NCBI GenBank assembly: GCA_902778665.1
Contig: CACYYN010000011.1
Location: forward strand, 1-60,475
From: Oscillospiraceae bacterium
Lineage (GTDB): Bacteria > Bacillota > Clostridia > Oscillospirales > Oscillospiraceae
DNA length: 60,475 nucleotides
Reading direction: 5' to 3'
How positions within the stretch are numbered: position 1 is the stretch's first letter; each line of letters opens with the position of its first letter. Below are positions 1-8,158 of the stretch, piece after piece. Position numbers and translations under genes: made by a program. A model generated the notes under the pieces. The model saw nothing but the letters and a program-made list of their open reading frames with translations, made no database searches and was not told the origin of the DNA.

Positions 1-120
1 TCATGATGCTTTCAGTTAGAAAAATTATATTCGGTTTAAAGATTTTGTGGTGATTCTTGCCAAGTTTCCTCTTGACAACGGTCATTACATATCAGTTGAT
101 AGTTTGAAAGTTGGCGGCAG

Positions 121-1176
121 TTAAGGGATGTAGATGGAGGCGCTCTGGCCGAGCTTCACGTTCTTCTCGTCAAGGGAGACGTGGACGGTGAAGTAGGCGG
201 CGTTGAGCTTTGGAATGCCGAGGGAGGAGATCTCCGTGACGGTGCCGGTGAGAACTTTAGACTCATCGGTATCCAGCGTGACGGGGACGGTATCCCCCAC
301 CTTCAGGGCGTGGAGATCCATCTCGTCCACATCGGCAACGACTTCGAGACTGTCCGTCCGGAGAAGGCGGGCAAGGACCTGACCCTTCCAGACCTGCTGT
401 CCGGAGGCAACGGGGACAGAGGCGAGCACACCGTCAGAGGGGGCGGCGACAGAGGGAGACGCGCCGAAATCGGCATCCGGAGAGAGAACCGAGAAGAGGG
501 CATCGCCCTTCTTCACAGCCTCACCGGGAGCAACCATGATCTCTGCAATGACGCCGGAGGCAGGGATGAGGAGATCATCCCGCTTTATCACCTTGCCGCT
601 GCCGGTTTTATTGTCATAGGCGTAGTCACTGTCTTTAAAAAGGTCCAGGGTTTTGCCGGAATCATACTCACCGGTGAGGACCTCAACCTCATATCCCCCG
701 TCCCGGGTGGCAATGACAACACCGGTTCCCTTTTCCTTGTCCAGCTTGAAATAAAGCTTTTCACCGATGTGAAGATGGCGGCACTCCTCATAGTCAGCTG
801 CACCGGAATAGGTGCAGGAAAGCCTGAGAGTGTTGGAAGGCTCCATAGCCAGAACGGCACCGTAACGGGAAACCGTCTGGTCGGCACTGTCCCCTGCGGA
901 GGCAAAGAGATAGCGGACGGTTCCGTCCTCCGGAGCGGTGATGACCGTGGTGAGCATGGTAAAGAGCTCCTGCCCGGCTGTGACGGCATCGCCCGCCTCC
1001 AGATCAAAAGAGGTGAGGACACCGGAACAGGGCGCGGTGAGATCATCAAAGGCTGACGCGTTGACCGTGCCGCTTGCCACGCTGTAGGCAGTGAGATCCG
1101 GCTCGGCAAAGGCAAAGGAAGAGACGGAGGCCTGGAGAAGAATCAGAACGAGGAAAATGCAACAGAGTTTTTTCAT
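121..1176 (-). CDS. periplasmic adaptor / membrane fusion protein of a MacB-type ABC exporter
   Basis: HlyD/RND-type adaptor of about 351 residues that should connect the FtsX permease encoded just upstream to the cell exterior. The ATG at 1176 is chosen because it opens a classical signal peptide (MKKLCCIFLVLILL, cleavage near AFA-EPD) and has AAAGGA 7 bases upstream; an earlier in-frame codon at 1209 would overlap the permease. Three barrel-sandwich half-motifs are visible (GVLTSFDLEAGDAVTAGQ near residue 50, GVIAEIMVAPGEAVKKGD near 205, GVLASVPVASGQQVWKGQ near 250). There is no long coiled-coil hairpin, so it is a short Gram-positive type adaptor. It is the last gene of the 4242-121 transport operon. 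Confidence 0.8.
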   Translation of the reverse strand: MKKLCCIFLVLILLQASVSSFAFAEPDLTAYSVASGTVNASAFDDLTAPCSGVLTSFDLEAGDAVTAGQELFTMLTTVITAPEDGTVRYLFASAGDSADQTVSRYGAVLAMEPSNTLRLSCTYSGAADYEECRHLHIGEKLYFKLDKEKGTGVVIATRDGGYEVEVLTGEYDSGKTLDLFKDSDYAYDNKTGSGKVIKRDDLLIPASGVIAEIMVAPGEAVKKGDALFSVLSPDADFGASPSVAAPSDGVLASVPVASGQQVWKGQVLARLLRTDSLEVVADVDEMDLHALKVGDTVPVTLDTDESKVLTGTVTEISSLGIPKLNAAYFTVHVSLDEKNVKLGQSASIYIP

Positions 1177-1198
1177 GGAGAATCCTTTCCGGAAGAGA

Positions 1199-3547
1199 TT
1201 ATTCCACACTTTTCAGCGCTTCCACCATGTTGATGCTGCGTACCTTGCGGGTGAGGATCCACTCCACAAACACGGCAAACACAAAGGTGATGACGCTGGA
1301 AATCAGAACAGACGAGATGCTCACATGGCCGACGAAGACCATGGAGTCAAATTCACAGGTTTTGAGAATGATGCTCACCAGAGCGATGCCGGGGGGAATG
1401 CCCAGAAGCACGCCGAGAAAAGCGGTGGCGGAGCTTTCACGGAGCATCAGAGAGCGGATTTCACGCTGGTGATAGCCCAGAACCTTCAGCGTGGCATAGT
1501 CACGAATGCGTTCGGTGAAGTTCATGAGGCCCATGTTGTAGCAGATGACAAAGGCAAGCCCAAGTGCAGCCCCGGACATGATGGAGAAGGCGGTGGCCGT
1601 GGCATCGAGAATGGTCATGCCCTCGGCATATTGGGTTTCCAGATATTTGACGGTATCGGTCTCAGGCAGTTCACGGATGCGGTGAAGAGTGAGATCGGAG
1701 GGAGATTTCAGCAGCAGGGCCGTGGGGGTGAAGTCACCCTTGCGGCAGGCCTCCCAGGCAGAGCGGGAGAGATAGATGCCCTGCCCCACATTTACATCGG
1801 CAAAGTCGTCCACGGTGAGTTTCAGAGGGTCTGTATCCCCGGGGAGGTAAACCTTCACAGCGTCCCCAAGGGAGATGCCCATGATGGAGGCAAGCTTGCG
1901 GCTGATGACAAGATTTCTCTCCGGCATGGGGAGAATCTGCTGATCGGCAGTGAGACGGACGATGGTCTGGCCATCCTCCAGCACGGTTAAAAGGCAGGCT
2001 CTCGCTGCGTCGCCCCCATGGAGGGAGACGGAAACCTCCATAACGCCCTCGCAAACGTCGGCATCCAGCCGGGAACGATAGCTCTCCAGTGTGCCGGCGA
2101 GGCCGGATTTGAGATCAACACGCACATCGTAAGTGAGGGTGCCCCCGTAATACTGCCGCATAAAGAAGTTGATGGACTCAATGAGGCCGAAGGTGGCAAT
2201 GATGAGCATGTTGCAGCAGATGATGCCCACCAGCAGAATCGCCGTGCGCCCCTTGTTGCGGAAGAGGTTGCGGATGATCATTTTGCTGTTGAAGGAAAGG
2301 GAGCTCCAGAGTTTATGAAACCGCTCGAGGAAAATGCGTGTGCCGCCTTTCGGCGGTTTGGGCCGCAAAAGCTCGGCGGGTGATTCCCTCAGAGAGCGGC
2401 GAAGCGTCCACAGGCAGATGACCACCGAGAGGACAACGGACAGAACCGTCATCCCCCAGGCAGAAAAGCTGATGGGAGGGATGAGCATATAGGGATAGCG
2501 GGAGTTGTGGACCATCATGGTCCAGAGGATCTCCGGCAGGGTGTACCACCCCACGAAAAGCCCCGTAAAGGAACCGATGACGGAGGGAATGAGGGCATAC
2601 CAGATATAATGCCGGCGGATTTTTCTGCCGGTATAGCCCAGCTCCTTGAGGGTGCCGATCTCCATGCGCTGTTTATCAATCATGCGTTTGAGGGTGGACA
2701 CCACAATCAGTGCAGCGACCGAGAAGGCCAGCACCGGGAACACGTAGGTCATACCGCGGAACATGACGGCATAGCCTCTCGCGGTGGACACGTTGTTGTG
2801 AGCCTTCGTGGTGACCACCAGAGCAGAGGGCATGGTGGTTTCAATGGCCATGCGCACGCTGTTTTCGTCGGCTCCGGGCTCCATTTTCACAAGCACGTTG
2901 GTATAGGGCAGATCCGGCAGTGCACTGTGAGAGAGAAGAATAAAGCCGTAATGCTCCGGTTCGGGGACGGTGCCACGGGAGGTGACGGTATATTCCGGCG
3001 AGAGGACCGTACCGCGAATGGTAAAGCGGACGCTCTGCCCGGCAACAACAAGGGTGACGGAATCGCCCACAGAGAGGTTATGGGCCTTCGCAAACTGCTC
3101 CTCCATCAGGCAGCCGTGCACATCCCCGCTGCGGAGAAGACTGCCGGAACGAAGATAGGGCCTGTTGATGGCCATGTCACCCTCATAGATTTCAAGAGCG
3201 GCCTGCACATCCTCCCCCATGCTGTCCACATCCACGGTGATGGAGGTTCTGGGCTGGATCTGACTGACGCCGGGAATATGGCGCAGGCTTTCCAGCTCCT
3301 GCCGGGAGACGGAAGAGGCGTGCACCCAGAAATCCGTCAGGTTGCACTCGGCAAAATAGGTCTCTACGGTATGGTCCATGAGACGCCATGTCCCGTCCAG
3401 CCCGGAAAAGACCCAGGTGCCGAGAAAGCAGAGAAGCACCATGGCGATGATCTGCATGGAATTGGACCGGAGATCGCGCAGAAGCTTTCTGCCGAGAGGA
3501 TGCCGTGTGCCGCCGCTTTTGGAAGAAGTGGCAGTACGGGTCACCAT
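1199..3547 (-). CDS. ABC transporter permease, FtsX/MacB family
   Basis: Integral membrane permease of 782 residues with two FtsX domains. One N-terminal membrane segment (about residues 30-50) precedes an extracytoplasmic MacB-like core domain. Three further segments follow (about 275-385), then a second soluble domain, and a last group of segments at about 655-775. The conserved LGYTGRKIRRHYIW and LGYHQREIRSLMLRES coupling helices follow the two FtsX cores. The start overlaps the end of the ATPase gene by 7 bases (ATGGTGA), so the two are translationally coupled. In this family the permease does mechanotransmission or export of peptides, lipids or drugs rather than import; no substrate can be read from the sequence. 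Confidence 0.88.
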   Translation of the reverse strand: MVTRTATSSKSGGTRHPLGRKLLRDLRSNSMQIIAMVLLCFLGTWVFSGLDGTWRLMDHTVETYFAECNLTDFWVHASSVSRQELESLRHIPGVSQIQPRTSITVDVDSMGEDVQAALEIYEGDMAINRPYLRSGSLLRSGDVHGCLMEEQFAKAHNLSVGDSVTLVVAGQSVRFTIRGTVLSPEYTVTSRGTVPEPEHYGFILLSHSALPDLPYTNVLVKMEPGADENSVRMAIETTMPSALVVTTKAHNNVSTARGYAVMFRGMTYVFPVLAFSVAALIVVSTLKRMIDKQRMEIGTLKELGYTGRKIRRHYIWYALIPSVIGSFTGLFVGWYTLPEILWTMMVHNSRYPYMLIPPISFSAWGMTVLSVVLSVVICLWTLRRSLRESPAELLRPKPPKGGTRIFLERFHKLWSSLSFNSKMIIRNLFRNKGRTAILLVGIICCNMLIIATFGLIESINFFMRQYYGGTLTYDVRVDLKSGLAGTLESYRSRLDADVCEGVMEVSVSLHGGDAARACLLTVLEDGQTIVRLTADQQILPMPERNLVISRKLASIMGISLGDAVKVYLPGDTDPLKLTVDDFADVNVGQGIYLSRSAWEACRKGDFTPTALLLKSPSDLTLHRIRELPETDTVKYLETQYAEGMTILDATATAFSIMSGAALGLAFVICYNMGLMNFTERIRDYATLKVLGYHQREIRSLMLRESSATAFLGVLLGIPPGIALVSIILKTCEFDSMVFVGHVSISSVLISSVITFVFAVFVEWILTRKVRSINMVEALKSVE

Positions 3548-4242
3548 TGAATGTCCTCCACGCGCATAGGCGTCGGGTTGACGGTGACCTCCTGAACAGA
3601 TCCGTTGTGCAGCCGGATGATCTTGTTGCCCAGCGGGGCAATGGAGGAGTTATGGGTGATCATGACAACCGTCGTGCCGAAGTCACGACAGAGGCGGGTG
3701 AGCAGCTCCAGAACCTGCTCACCGGTTCGGCTGTCGAGAGCTCCGGTGGGCTCGTCACAGAGGAGAAGGGCCGGGTTTTTGCACAGGGCCCTGGCAATGG
3801 AAACTCGCTGCTGCTCGCCGCCGGAGAGCTGTGAGGGGAAGTTATCCATCCGCTCCCCCAGCCCCACCTGCTCCAGCACCTCCTGGGGATTGAGAGCGTT
3901 GCTGCAGACCTGCCGGGCCAGCTCCACATTCTCCAGCGCCGTCAGGTTCTGCATCAGGTTATAAAACTGGAAGACAAAACCCACGTCAATGCGCCGGTAT
4001 TCCGTGAGCTGCCGGTCTGAAAGGGCTGTGATCTCCTTGCCGCCGACGGTGATGATGCCGGAGGTGGCTCTGTCCATCCCGCCGAGCAGGTTCAGGCAGG
4101 TGGTTTTGCCCGAGCCGGAGTTCCCGTAAATCACGCAGAGCTCGCCCTTGTCGATGGAAAAGGACACATGGTCGGCTGCATGGACCACCACTTCACCGGT
4201 GATATAATCTTTGCAGACGGAATCAAATTCAATATAACTCAT
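3541..4242 (-). CDS. ABC transporter ATP-binding protein, MacB/LolD type
   Basis: Cytoplasmic ATPase of 233 residues that powers the FtsX permease. Walker A is GNSGSGKTT (residues 40-48), the Q-loop is FVFQFYNLM, the signature LSGGEQQRVSIARAL lies near 139, Walker B LLLCDEPTGALD near 162, and the H-loop is MITHN. The spacing and the PTGALD Walker B are typical of the MacB/LolD/BceA group that pairs with FtsX permeases. It heads the ATPase-permease-adaptor group; an imperfect hairpin at 4266-4292 separates it from the STAS gene upstream. Confidence 0.9.
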   Translation of the reverse strand: MSYIEFDSVCKDYITGEVVVHAADHVSFSIDKGELCVIYGNSGSGKTTCLNLLGGMDRATSGIITVGGKEITALSDRQLTEYRRIDVGFVFQFYNLMQNLTALENVELARQVCSNALNPQEVLEQVGLGERMDNFPSQLSGGEQQRVSIARALCKNPALLLCDEPTGALDSRTGEQVLELLTRLCRDFGTTVVMITHNSSIAPLGNKIIRLHNGSVQEVTVNPTPMRVEDIQW

Positions 4243-4265
4243 GATCAGGATTTCCTTTGAAAGAA

Positions 4266-4292
4266 CCTCCGACGAATCATCATCGCCGGAGG
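4266..4292 (-). terminator. weak hairpin terminator between STAS gene and ABC operon
   Basis: CCTCCG..CGGAGG stem with one internal mismatch and an AT-rich loop. On the minus strand it is followed by TTCTTTC. It probably attenuates read-through from the STAS gene into the transporter genes rather than ending transcription completely. Confidence 0.45.
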
Positions 4293-4325
4293 CTCAACCG
4301 TAAATCGAAAAACAACCCAAAAGAA

Positions 4326-4625
4326 TTATTCAATGGTGAGGATATCCACAAAGCCGGTAACCTCAAAGATCTCCATCACCACGTCATTGACGTTGATAAT
4401 CTTCATGCTGCCCTGCTTGCTCATAATCTTCTGGGCGGAAAGCAGAACACGAAGACCGGCGGAAGAGATATACTCCAGTTTTGCAAAATCCATCACCAGT
4501 TCGGTCACGTTGGCAAGGCTGTCTTTCAGGTTCTGCTCCAGCTCGGGAGCGGTGGTGGTGTCGAGGCGACCCTCGAGAGCAACGGTGAGAACGGAACCTT
4601 CGGCATTTTTATGAATGGTCAGCAT
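4326..4625 (-). CDS. STAS-domain anti-sigma factor antagonist (SpoIIAA/RsbV-like)
   Basis: Single-domain STAS protein of 99 residues. The motif YISSAGLRVLL (residues 52-62) contains Ser55, two residues before the conserved Gly, which is the position phosphorylated by partner-switching kinases in SpoIIAA and RsbV. The N-terminal EGRLDTTTAPELE matches the usual strand-turn-helix of the family. It lies 30 bases downstream of an RsbW-like ATPase gene, the normal partner arrangement. No sigma-factor gene is present in the window, so the switched partner is unknown; it could be the cyclase, the exporters or something elsewhere. Confidence 0.85.
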   Translation of the reverse strand: MLTIHKNAEGSVLTVALEGRLDTTTAPELEQNLKDSLANVTELVMDFAKLEYISSAGLRVLLSAQKIMSKQGSMKIINVNDVVMEIFEVTGFVDILTIE

Positions 4626-4655
4626 GGAATGTTTCCTCCTGTATAATATAGTAAT

Positions 4656-5276
4656 TCAGAATTTCTTAAGAATGGTGAGGGTGGCCTTGTCCCCTGCCAC
4701 ACCTACCAGCACGTCGTCGGAAAGGCTGGCAACGATGGACTTTTCCAGCTCGTCCCAGGCCCGGTCGACTTCCGGGGTCTCCTGTTTTTCGTTCAGAGCG
4801 TCTTTATAGCTGTGGAGGGACCACATGGGCACAACGTCCATCTCCATGCCGGGATCTACGCCCAGATAATCCATGGATGTGACGGGGCCGCAATATTCCG
4901 TCTGAACCTTGTTGACATAGTCATAATCCAGCAGAGCATTTTCAATCATATCGGCTATTTTGCCCATAAAGCCCTGGCGGGAGGCATTCTGCCCGGATGA
5001 GGAGGCTGCAAGGAGAGCTTCCTTTTTAGTGAGGTCCATCTTGGTTTCCACCTCAAGACAGATGTGGCAGGTTTTGCCCTCGCCCTCAATCCAGAACTGA
5101 CCTTCAAACCCGTCCGTCAGGACGCAGGCCATGCCGAGTGTCTCCTCCGCAAGGAGCTGGAGACGGATGGAATCCTTATGGCTGAGGCCGAGGCGAAACG
5201 CCATATCTTCCACGATTTTCTGGGCAGTGGCCAGCTTGATGTTGGAGCTTGCAACCCTGATTTTATTGGACTGCAT
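4656..5276 (-). CDS. degenerate RsbW-like GHKL ATPase-fold protein
   Basis: Protein of 206 residues. The ATG at 5276 is chosen for the AAAGGA 8-9 bases upstream. The N-terminal half has the layout of an anti-sigma-factor serine kinase (helix ending in LLAEETLG, residues 41-48, like the N-box EEALxN of RsbW). However, the Mg-binding Asn is replaced by Met49, and no DxGxG box can be found. The C-terminal half (from about residue 110) does not resemble the standard kinase and may be a new domain. The pairing with the STAS gene supports a partner-switching role. I infer it binds the STAS protein but is probably not an active kinase. Confidence 0.6.
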   Translation of the reverse strand: MQSNKIRVASSNIKLATAQKIVEDMAFRLGLSHKDSIRLQLLAEETLGMACVLTDGFEGQFWIEGEGKTCHICLEVETKMDLTKKEALLAASSSGQNASRQGFMGKIADMIENALLDYDYVNKVQTEYCGPVTSMDYLGVDPGMEMDVVPMWSLHSYKDALNEKQETPEVDRAWDELEKSIVASLSDDVLVGVAGDKATLTILKKF

Positions 5277-5326
5277 AAATCGGTGTCCTTTCTTCCCCAT
5301 TTTAATCAATCACTTGATCAAAATTT

Positions 5327-5355
5327 ATTATAACTTATTTTATTTCAAATTACAA
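5327..5355 (-). promoter_or_regulatory. sigma-A promoter for the RsbW-like/STAS genes
   Basis: -35 TTGTAA (5350-5355), 17-bp spacer, -10 TATAAT (5327-5332) reading toward the gene at 5276, inside a very AT-rich stretch. It gives the ATPase/STAS pair a promoter separate from the cyclase gene upstream. Confidence 0.65.
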
Positions 5356-5413
5356 TACAATTACAATATTTTTCCTTCAACGGAAATCACCGGATATCAC
5401 GCCGGAAAACAGG

Positions 5414-6169
5414 TCACCGGAGGAGATTGGTGCCGAAGCCGATCACATCATGGAGGGGAATATCCTCACTGATGCCTTTTGGCCGAACCAGCAGCTCCCC
5501 GGCCGGGTTGAGGATAACCTGATCGCCGGCAGCCTCCAGTGTTTCGCTGGAGATGAGAATCTGCCCGCCCTTGCAGTAGCCCTCGATTCGGGAGGCAAGG
5601 TTCACGTTGCGGCCGATCATATCATACTTGGTGCGGAGCTTGGAACCGATGTTGCCGAGAACAGCCTCGCCGGTGTGGATGCCGATGCCCATGGCCAGGT
5701 CCGGCAGACCCTGAGAGCGGGCCCATTCATTCACCTTGCCCATTCGATTCTGCATGGCAACGGCACAGGCCACCGCATCACGGGCGGAATCGGGATTGTC
5801 CTTCGGGGCACCGAAAACCACAACGATGGCATCGCCCACGAAGGAGAGAATATTCCCCTGCCAGCAGTTGATGATAAAAATCATCTTCTCCAGATAGTTG
5901 TTCAGAAGATTGATAAAATCCGTCGGCGAGAGCTCTTCCGAGAGCTTGGTGGAATCCCGCAGGTCGGTAAACATCATGGTGACGGTTTTGCGAAATCCGC
6001 CGATTTTCAGATTCTCTTTCGATTCCAGAATCTCATCCAGCACATCATCGGTGAGAAACCGGCCGAAGGTACGGCGAATATAGGCTTCGCGCTGGGATAG
6101 CGACTGCTTCAGAGAACGGTTTTCCGCCTCGAGGGCAGCAATGCGCTGTTCAAGTTCGTTATTATTCAA
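5414..6169 (-). CDS. class III adenylate/guanylate cyclase catalytic domain protein
   Basis: Soluble protein of 251 residues: an N-terminal coiled coil (1-30), a short linker ending RRTFGRFLTDDV, then one cyclase homology domain (60-240). Both metal-binding Asp residues are present (FTDLRDST, Asp69; GDAIVVVFG, Asp113), as are the transition-state Asn190 and Arg194 in GRNVNLASRIE. The purine-contacting Asp183 is kept, but the residue that is Lys in adenylate cyclases (four before Asp113) is Ser109, so the product may not be cAMP. Translation starts at TTG (6169), overlapping the MBL gene stop by TTGA, which implies tight coupling. The coiled coil suggests dimer control, since active sites form between two subunits. 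Confidence 0.88.
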   Translation of the reverse strand: MNNNELEQRIAALEAENRSLKQSLSQREAYIRRTFGRFLTDDVLDEILESKENLKIGGFRKTVTMMFTDLRDSTKLSEELSPTDFINLLNNYLEKMIFIINCWQGNILSFVGDAIVVVFGAPKDNPDSARDAVACAVAMQNRMGKVNEWARSQGLPDLAMGIGIHTGEAVLGNIGSKLRTKYDMIGRNVNLASRIEGYCKGGQILISSETLEAAGDQVILNPAGELLVRPKGISEDIPLHDVIGFGTNLLR

Positions 6170-6963
6170 ATACTGTATACCTCACCTTCCCGTGCGAAAC
6201 GGACATTTTCACGGCGCAGAATCGCCTCCTGCAGGAGCATGATGCGGTCGGTCTTTCCCGGGTCGTGGTGGATCAGCAGCAGACGCTTAGCATTGCAGCG
6301 ATCCTTCAGCTCGATGCCGATCTCGGGTGTGGAGTGGCCGAAGCCTTTCCGTTTCGGGTATTCCTCCGTGGTATACTGCCCGTCGACCATCAGCAGATCC
6401 GCATCCCGGGCAAAGGAGACAAGCATTTCATAGGAGGCATCGTCTCTTTCATAATCGGTGACGTAAACAAGGGTTTTGCCCCGATAACGGAGGCGAAACA
6501 CCAGGCTGCCGCCGGGATGTGAGCCCGTGATCCAGTCAATTGCCACATCCCCCACCGTAAAGGGCTCTTTCAGGGCATTCACCTCCAGGCTGCCGGCATA
6601 GTCCGTCAGACTGAGAGGCCAGTAAGGAGGCGAATAGAGCCCGTTTAAAAGCGAAAGGGCATTCTCCTCTTCGTCAACGGGGAGATAAAGGCGGGTCTCC
6701 ATCCCCTTTCGGGAAAGGCGGGGATACATGCCGAGACCGATAATATGGTCCAGATGCAGATGGCTGAGAAGAATAACGGGTGTGGAGGAAAAAGAGACTG
6801 GTGCATTGACAAGGCCGCTGCCCGCATCGAGAAAAATGGTTTCCTCCCCGGCCGTGACCATGTAGCAGGAGGTGTTGCCGCCGAAAACGGAGTAATCCCT
6901 TCCGCAGACCGGCACCGAACCGCGGGTACCGAGAACCGTAAGCTGAAACAATGAGCCGCTCAC
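6166..6963 (-). CDS. MBL-fold metallo-hydrolase, candidate cyclic-nucleotide phosphodiesterase
   Basis: Metallo-beta-lactamase fold hydrolase of about 265 residues. GTG at 6963 is preferred over ATG at 6987 because the strong AAGGAGGAAGG site lies between them and the promoter start point is too close to the ATG. Metal ligands seen: HLHLDH (68-73), His149, Asp170, and His232/233 in IHHDPG. The N-terminal GTRGSVP and GGNTSC signatures are those of the RNase Z/PhnP/phosphodiesterase-like branch, which act on phosphodiesters including cyclic ones. Coupling to a cyclase gene by a 4-base overlap suggests it degrades the cyclase product, but this is inference; a tRNA or phosphonate-type substrate is not excluded. 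Confidence 0.75.
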   Translation of the reverse strand: MSGSLFQLTVLGTRGSVPVCGRDYSVFGGNTSCYMVTAGEETIFLDAGSGLVNAPVSFSSTPVILLSHLHLDHIIGLGMYPRLSRKGMETRLYLPVDEEENALSLLNGLYSPPYWPLSLTDYAGSLEVNALKEPFTVGDVAIDWITGSHPGGSLVFRLRYRGKTLVYVTDYERDDASYEMLVSFARDADLLMVDGQYTTEEYPKRKGFGHSTPEIGIELKDRCNAKRLLLIHHDPGKTDRIMLLQEAILRRENVRFAREGEVYSI

Positions 6964-7007
6964 TGCAAACCCTTCCTCCTTCTGCATCCAAGTGCATTTT
7001 CAAGGGA

Positions 7008-7036
7008 ATTATAGCATCTCTTTTCCGGAAGTGCAA
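7008..7036 (-). promoter_or_regulatory. promoter for MBL hydrolase-cyclase operon
   Basis: -35 TTGCAC (7031-7036), 17-bp spacer, -10 TATAAT (7008-7013), firing leftward into the hydrolase gene. It is divergent from the promoter at 7109-7137, with about 70 bases between the two -35 boxes. Confidence 0.6.
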
Positions 7037-7108
7037 TGAAAACTCCCTAGAAGATGGCTCTTTCAGCCCCATATCTGACAATATTTACGGACCGTTCAAA
7101 ATCATTTC

Positions 7109-7137
7109 TTGCATTGAAGACAATCGTGTTGTATAAT
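7109..7137 (+). promoter_or_regulatory. promoter for the two cyclic-nucleotide-binding proteins
   Basis: -35 TTGCAT (7109-7114), 17-bp spacer, perfect -10 TATAAT (7132-7137); the start point falls about 50 bases before the GGAGG ribosome site of the first gene. Confidence 0.7.
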
Positions 7138-7196
7138 ACTGCGATAGAAGACAAACAAACTACATCTGAAAAATTAACTGGGAGGAATACGAAACC

Positions 7197-7664
7197 ATGA
7201 ACATCAAAACCTATTCTCGCGGTGAGATAATTTTCCGCGAGGGTGACGCAGGCGATTGTGTCTATGAGCTCTCCTGCGGCAGCGTTGGCATCTACGCCAA
7301 CTATGGCAAGGAGAATGAACAGAAGATTTCCGAACTGATGGGCGAGCAGTTCTTCGGTGAGATGGGCCTGCTGGAACATGCCCCCCGTTCCGCAACGGCT
7401 GTTGCCCTGGAGGAAGGAACCTGCGTCGATGTCATCACAGAAGACAACTTCAATGAGTTCTTCAAGGAGAACCCGGCCAAAGTGCTGATGATGATCCAGC
7501 AGATGTGCCACCGCCTTCGCAGAACCACCGATGACTATCTGGAAGTCTGCCGCACCGCCCACGATGTGGTCACCACGGAAAAGGCCGGCAAGCAGCAGCC
7601 TCTCGGCCTGAAGGCCAGTATCCGGAAGTTCTGCGAGTTCTACAAAGAACTCCTCGGGATCTGA
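7197..7664 (+). CDS. stand-alone cyclic-nucleotide-binding (CNB) domain protein 1
   Basis: Protein of 155 residues consisting of one CRP-type CNB domain plus a C-terminal helical tail. The phosphate-binding cassette FFGEMGLLEHAPRSATAVA (residues 52-70) contains the Glu that binds the ribose 2'-OH and Arg64 that binds the cyclic phosphate, so it should bind a cyclic nucleotide. There is no helix-turn-helix, unlike CRP/FNR regulators. It must therefore act by binding another protein, perhaps the partner-switch proteins or an exporter encoded nearby. First gene of a two-gene unit, GGAGG 8 bases before ATG. Confidence 0.88.
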   Translation: MNIKTYSRGEIIFREGDAGDCVYELSCGSVGIYANYGKENEQKISELMGEQFFGEMGLLEHAPRSATAVALEEGTCVDVITEDNFNEFFKENPAKVLMMIQQMCHRLRRTTDDYLEVCRTAHDVVTTEKAGKQQPLGLKASIRKFCEFYKELLGI

Positions 7665-7681
7665 TTGAAAGGAGAGTTTCC

Positions 7682-8143
7682 ATGAAAAACATGACCTTTA
7701 ACTGCAACGATGTGATTTTTAAGCAGGGAGATTTTGCAGAGACCATGTATGACGTTGTGAGCGGCAAAGTGGGCGTCTATGCAGATTTCCAGACCGATAA
7801 GGAACAGCTTCTGGCCTGCTTCGGCCCGGGAGAAACCTTCGGTGAGATGGGCATGCTGGAAGTGTATCCCCGTTCCGCCACTGCTGTTGCCCTGGAAGAC
7901 GGCACCGTGATTGCCGAAATCGCAGAGCCGGAACTCACCGAGTATTTCCAGAGTGCACCGGAGAAGCTGCTGAACATCATGCGTCAGCTCAGCAAAAGAA
8001 TCCGTGAGACCAACGATAAATACGTCAACGCCTGCCGTGCCATCTATGAAAACGAGAAGGGTGCAGAAGATGAGGCACAGGCCGAATGGGTCAGAGACGA
8101 GCTTCAGGCTCTCACAAAAGCCTACGAGTATAACGCCATCTGA
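7682..8143 (+). CDS. stand-alone cyclic-nucleotide-binding (CNB) domain protein 2
   Basis: Tandem paralogue of the preceding gene (153 residues) starting 17 bases after its stop with AAAGGAG before ATG. The cassette is TFGEMGMLEVYPRSATAVA (52-70) with Arg64 at the same position as in the first copy. Again there is no DNA-binding domain. The two copies differ clearly outside the cassette, including a Glu-rich C-terminal helix here, so they may form a heterodimer or serve two targets. Confidence 0.87.
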   Translation: MKNMTFNCNDVIFKQGDFAETMYDVVSGKVGVYADFQTDKEQLLACFGPGETFGEMGMLEVYPRSATAVALEDGTVIAEIAEPELTEYFQSAPEKLLNIMRQLSKRIRETNDKYVNACRAIYENEKGAEDEAQAEWVRDELQALTKAYEYNAI

Positions 8144-8158
8144 TCTGTATTATACTGC

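Noticed and set aside
181-1056. 291-codon plus-strand frame opposite the adaptor gene
   Set aside because: Shadow of the adaptor reading frame; no recognisable domain and no promoter.
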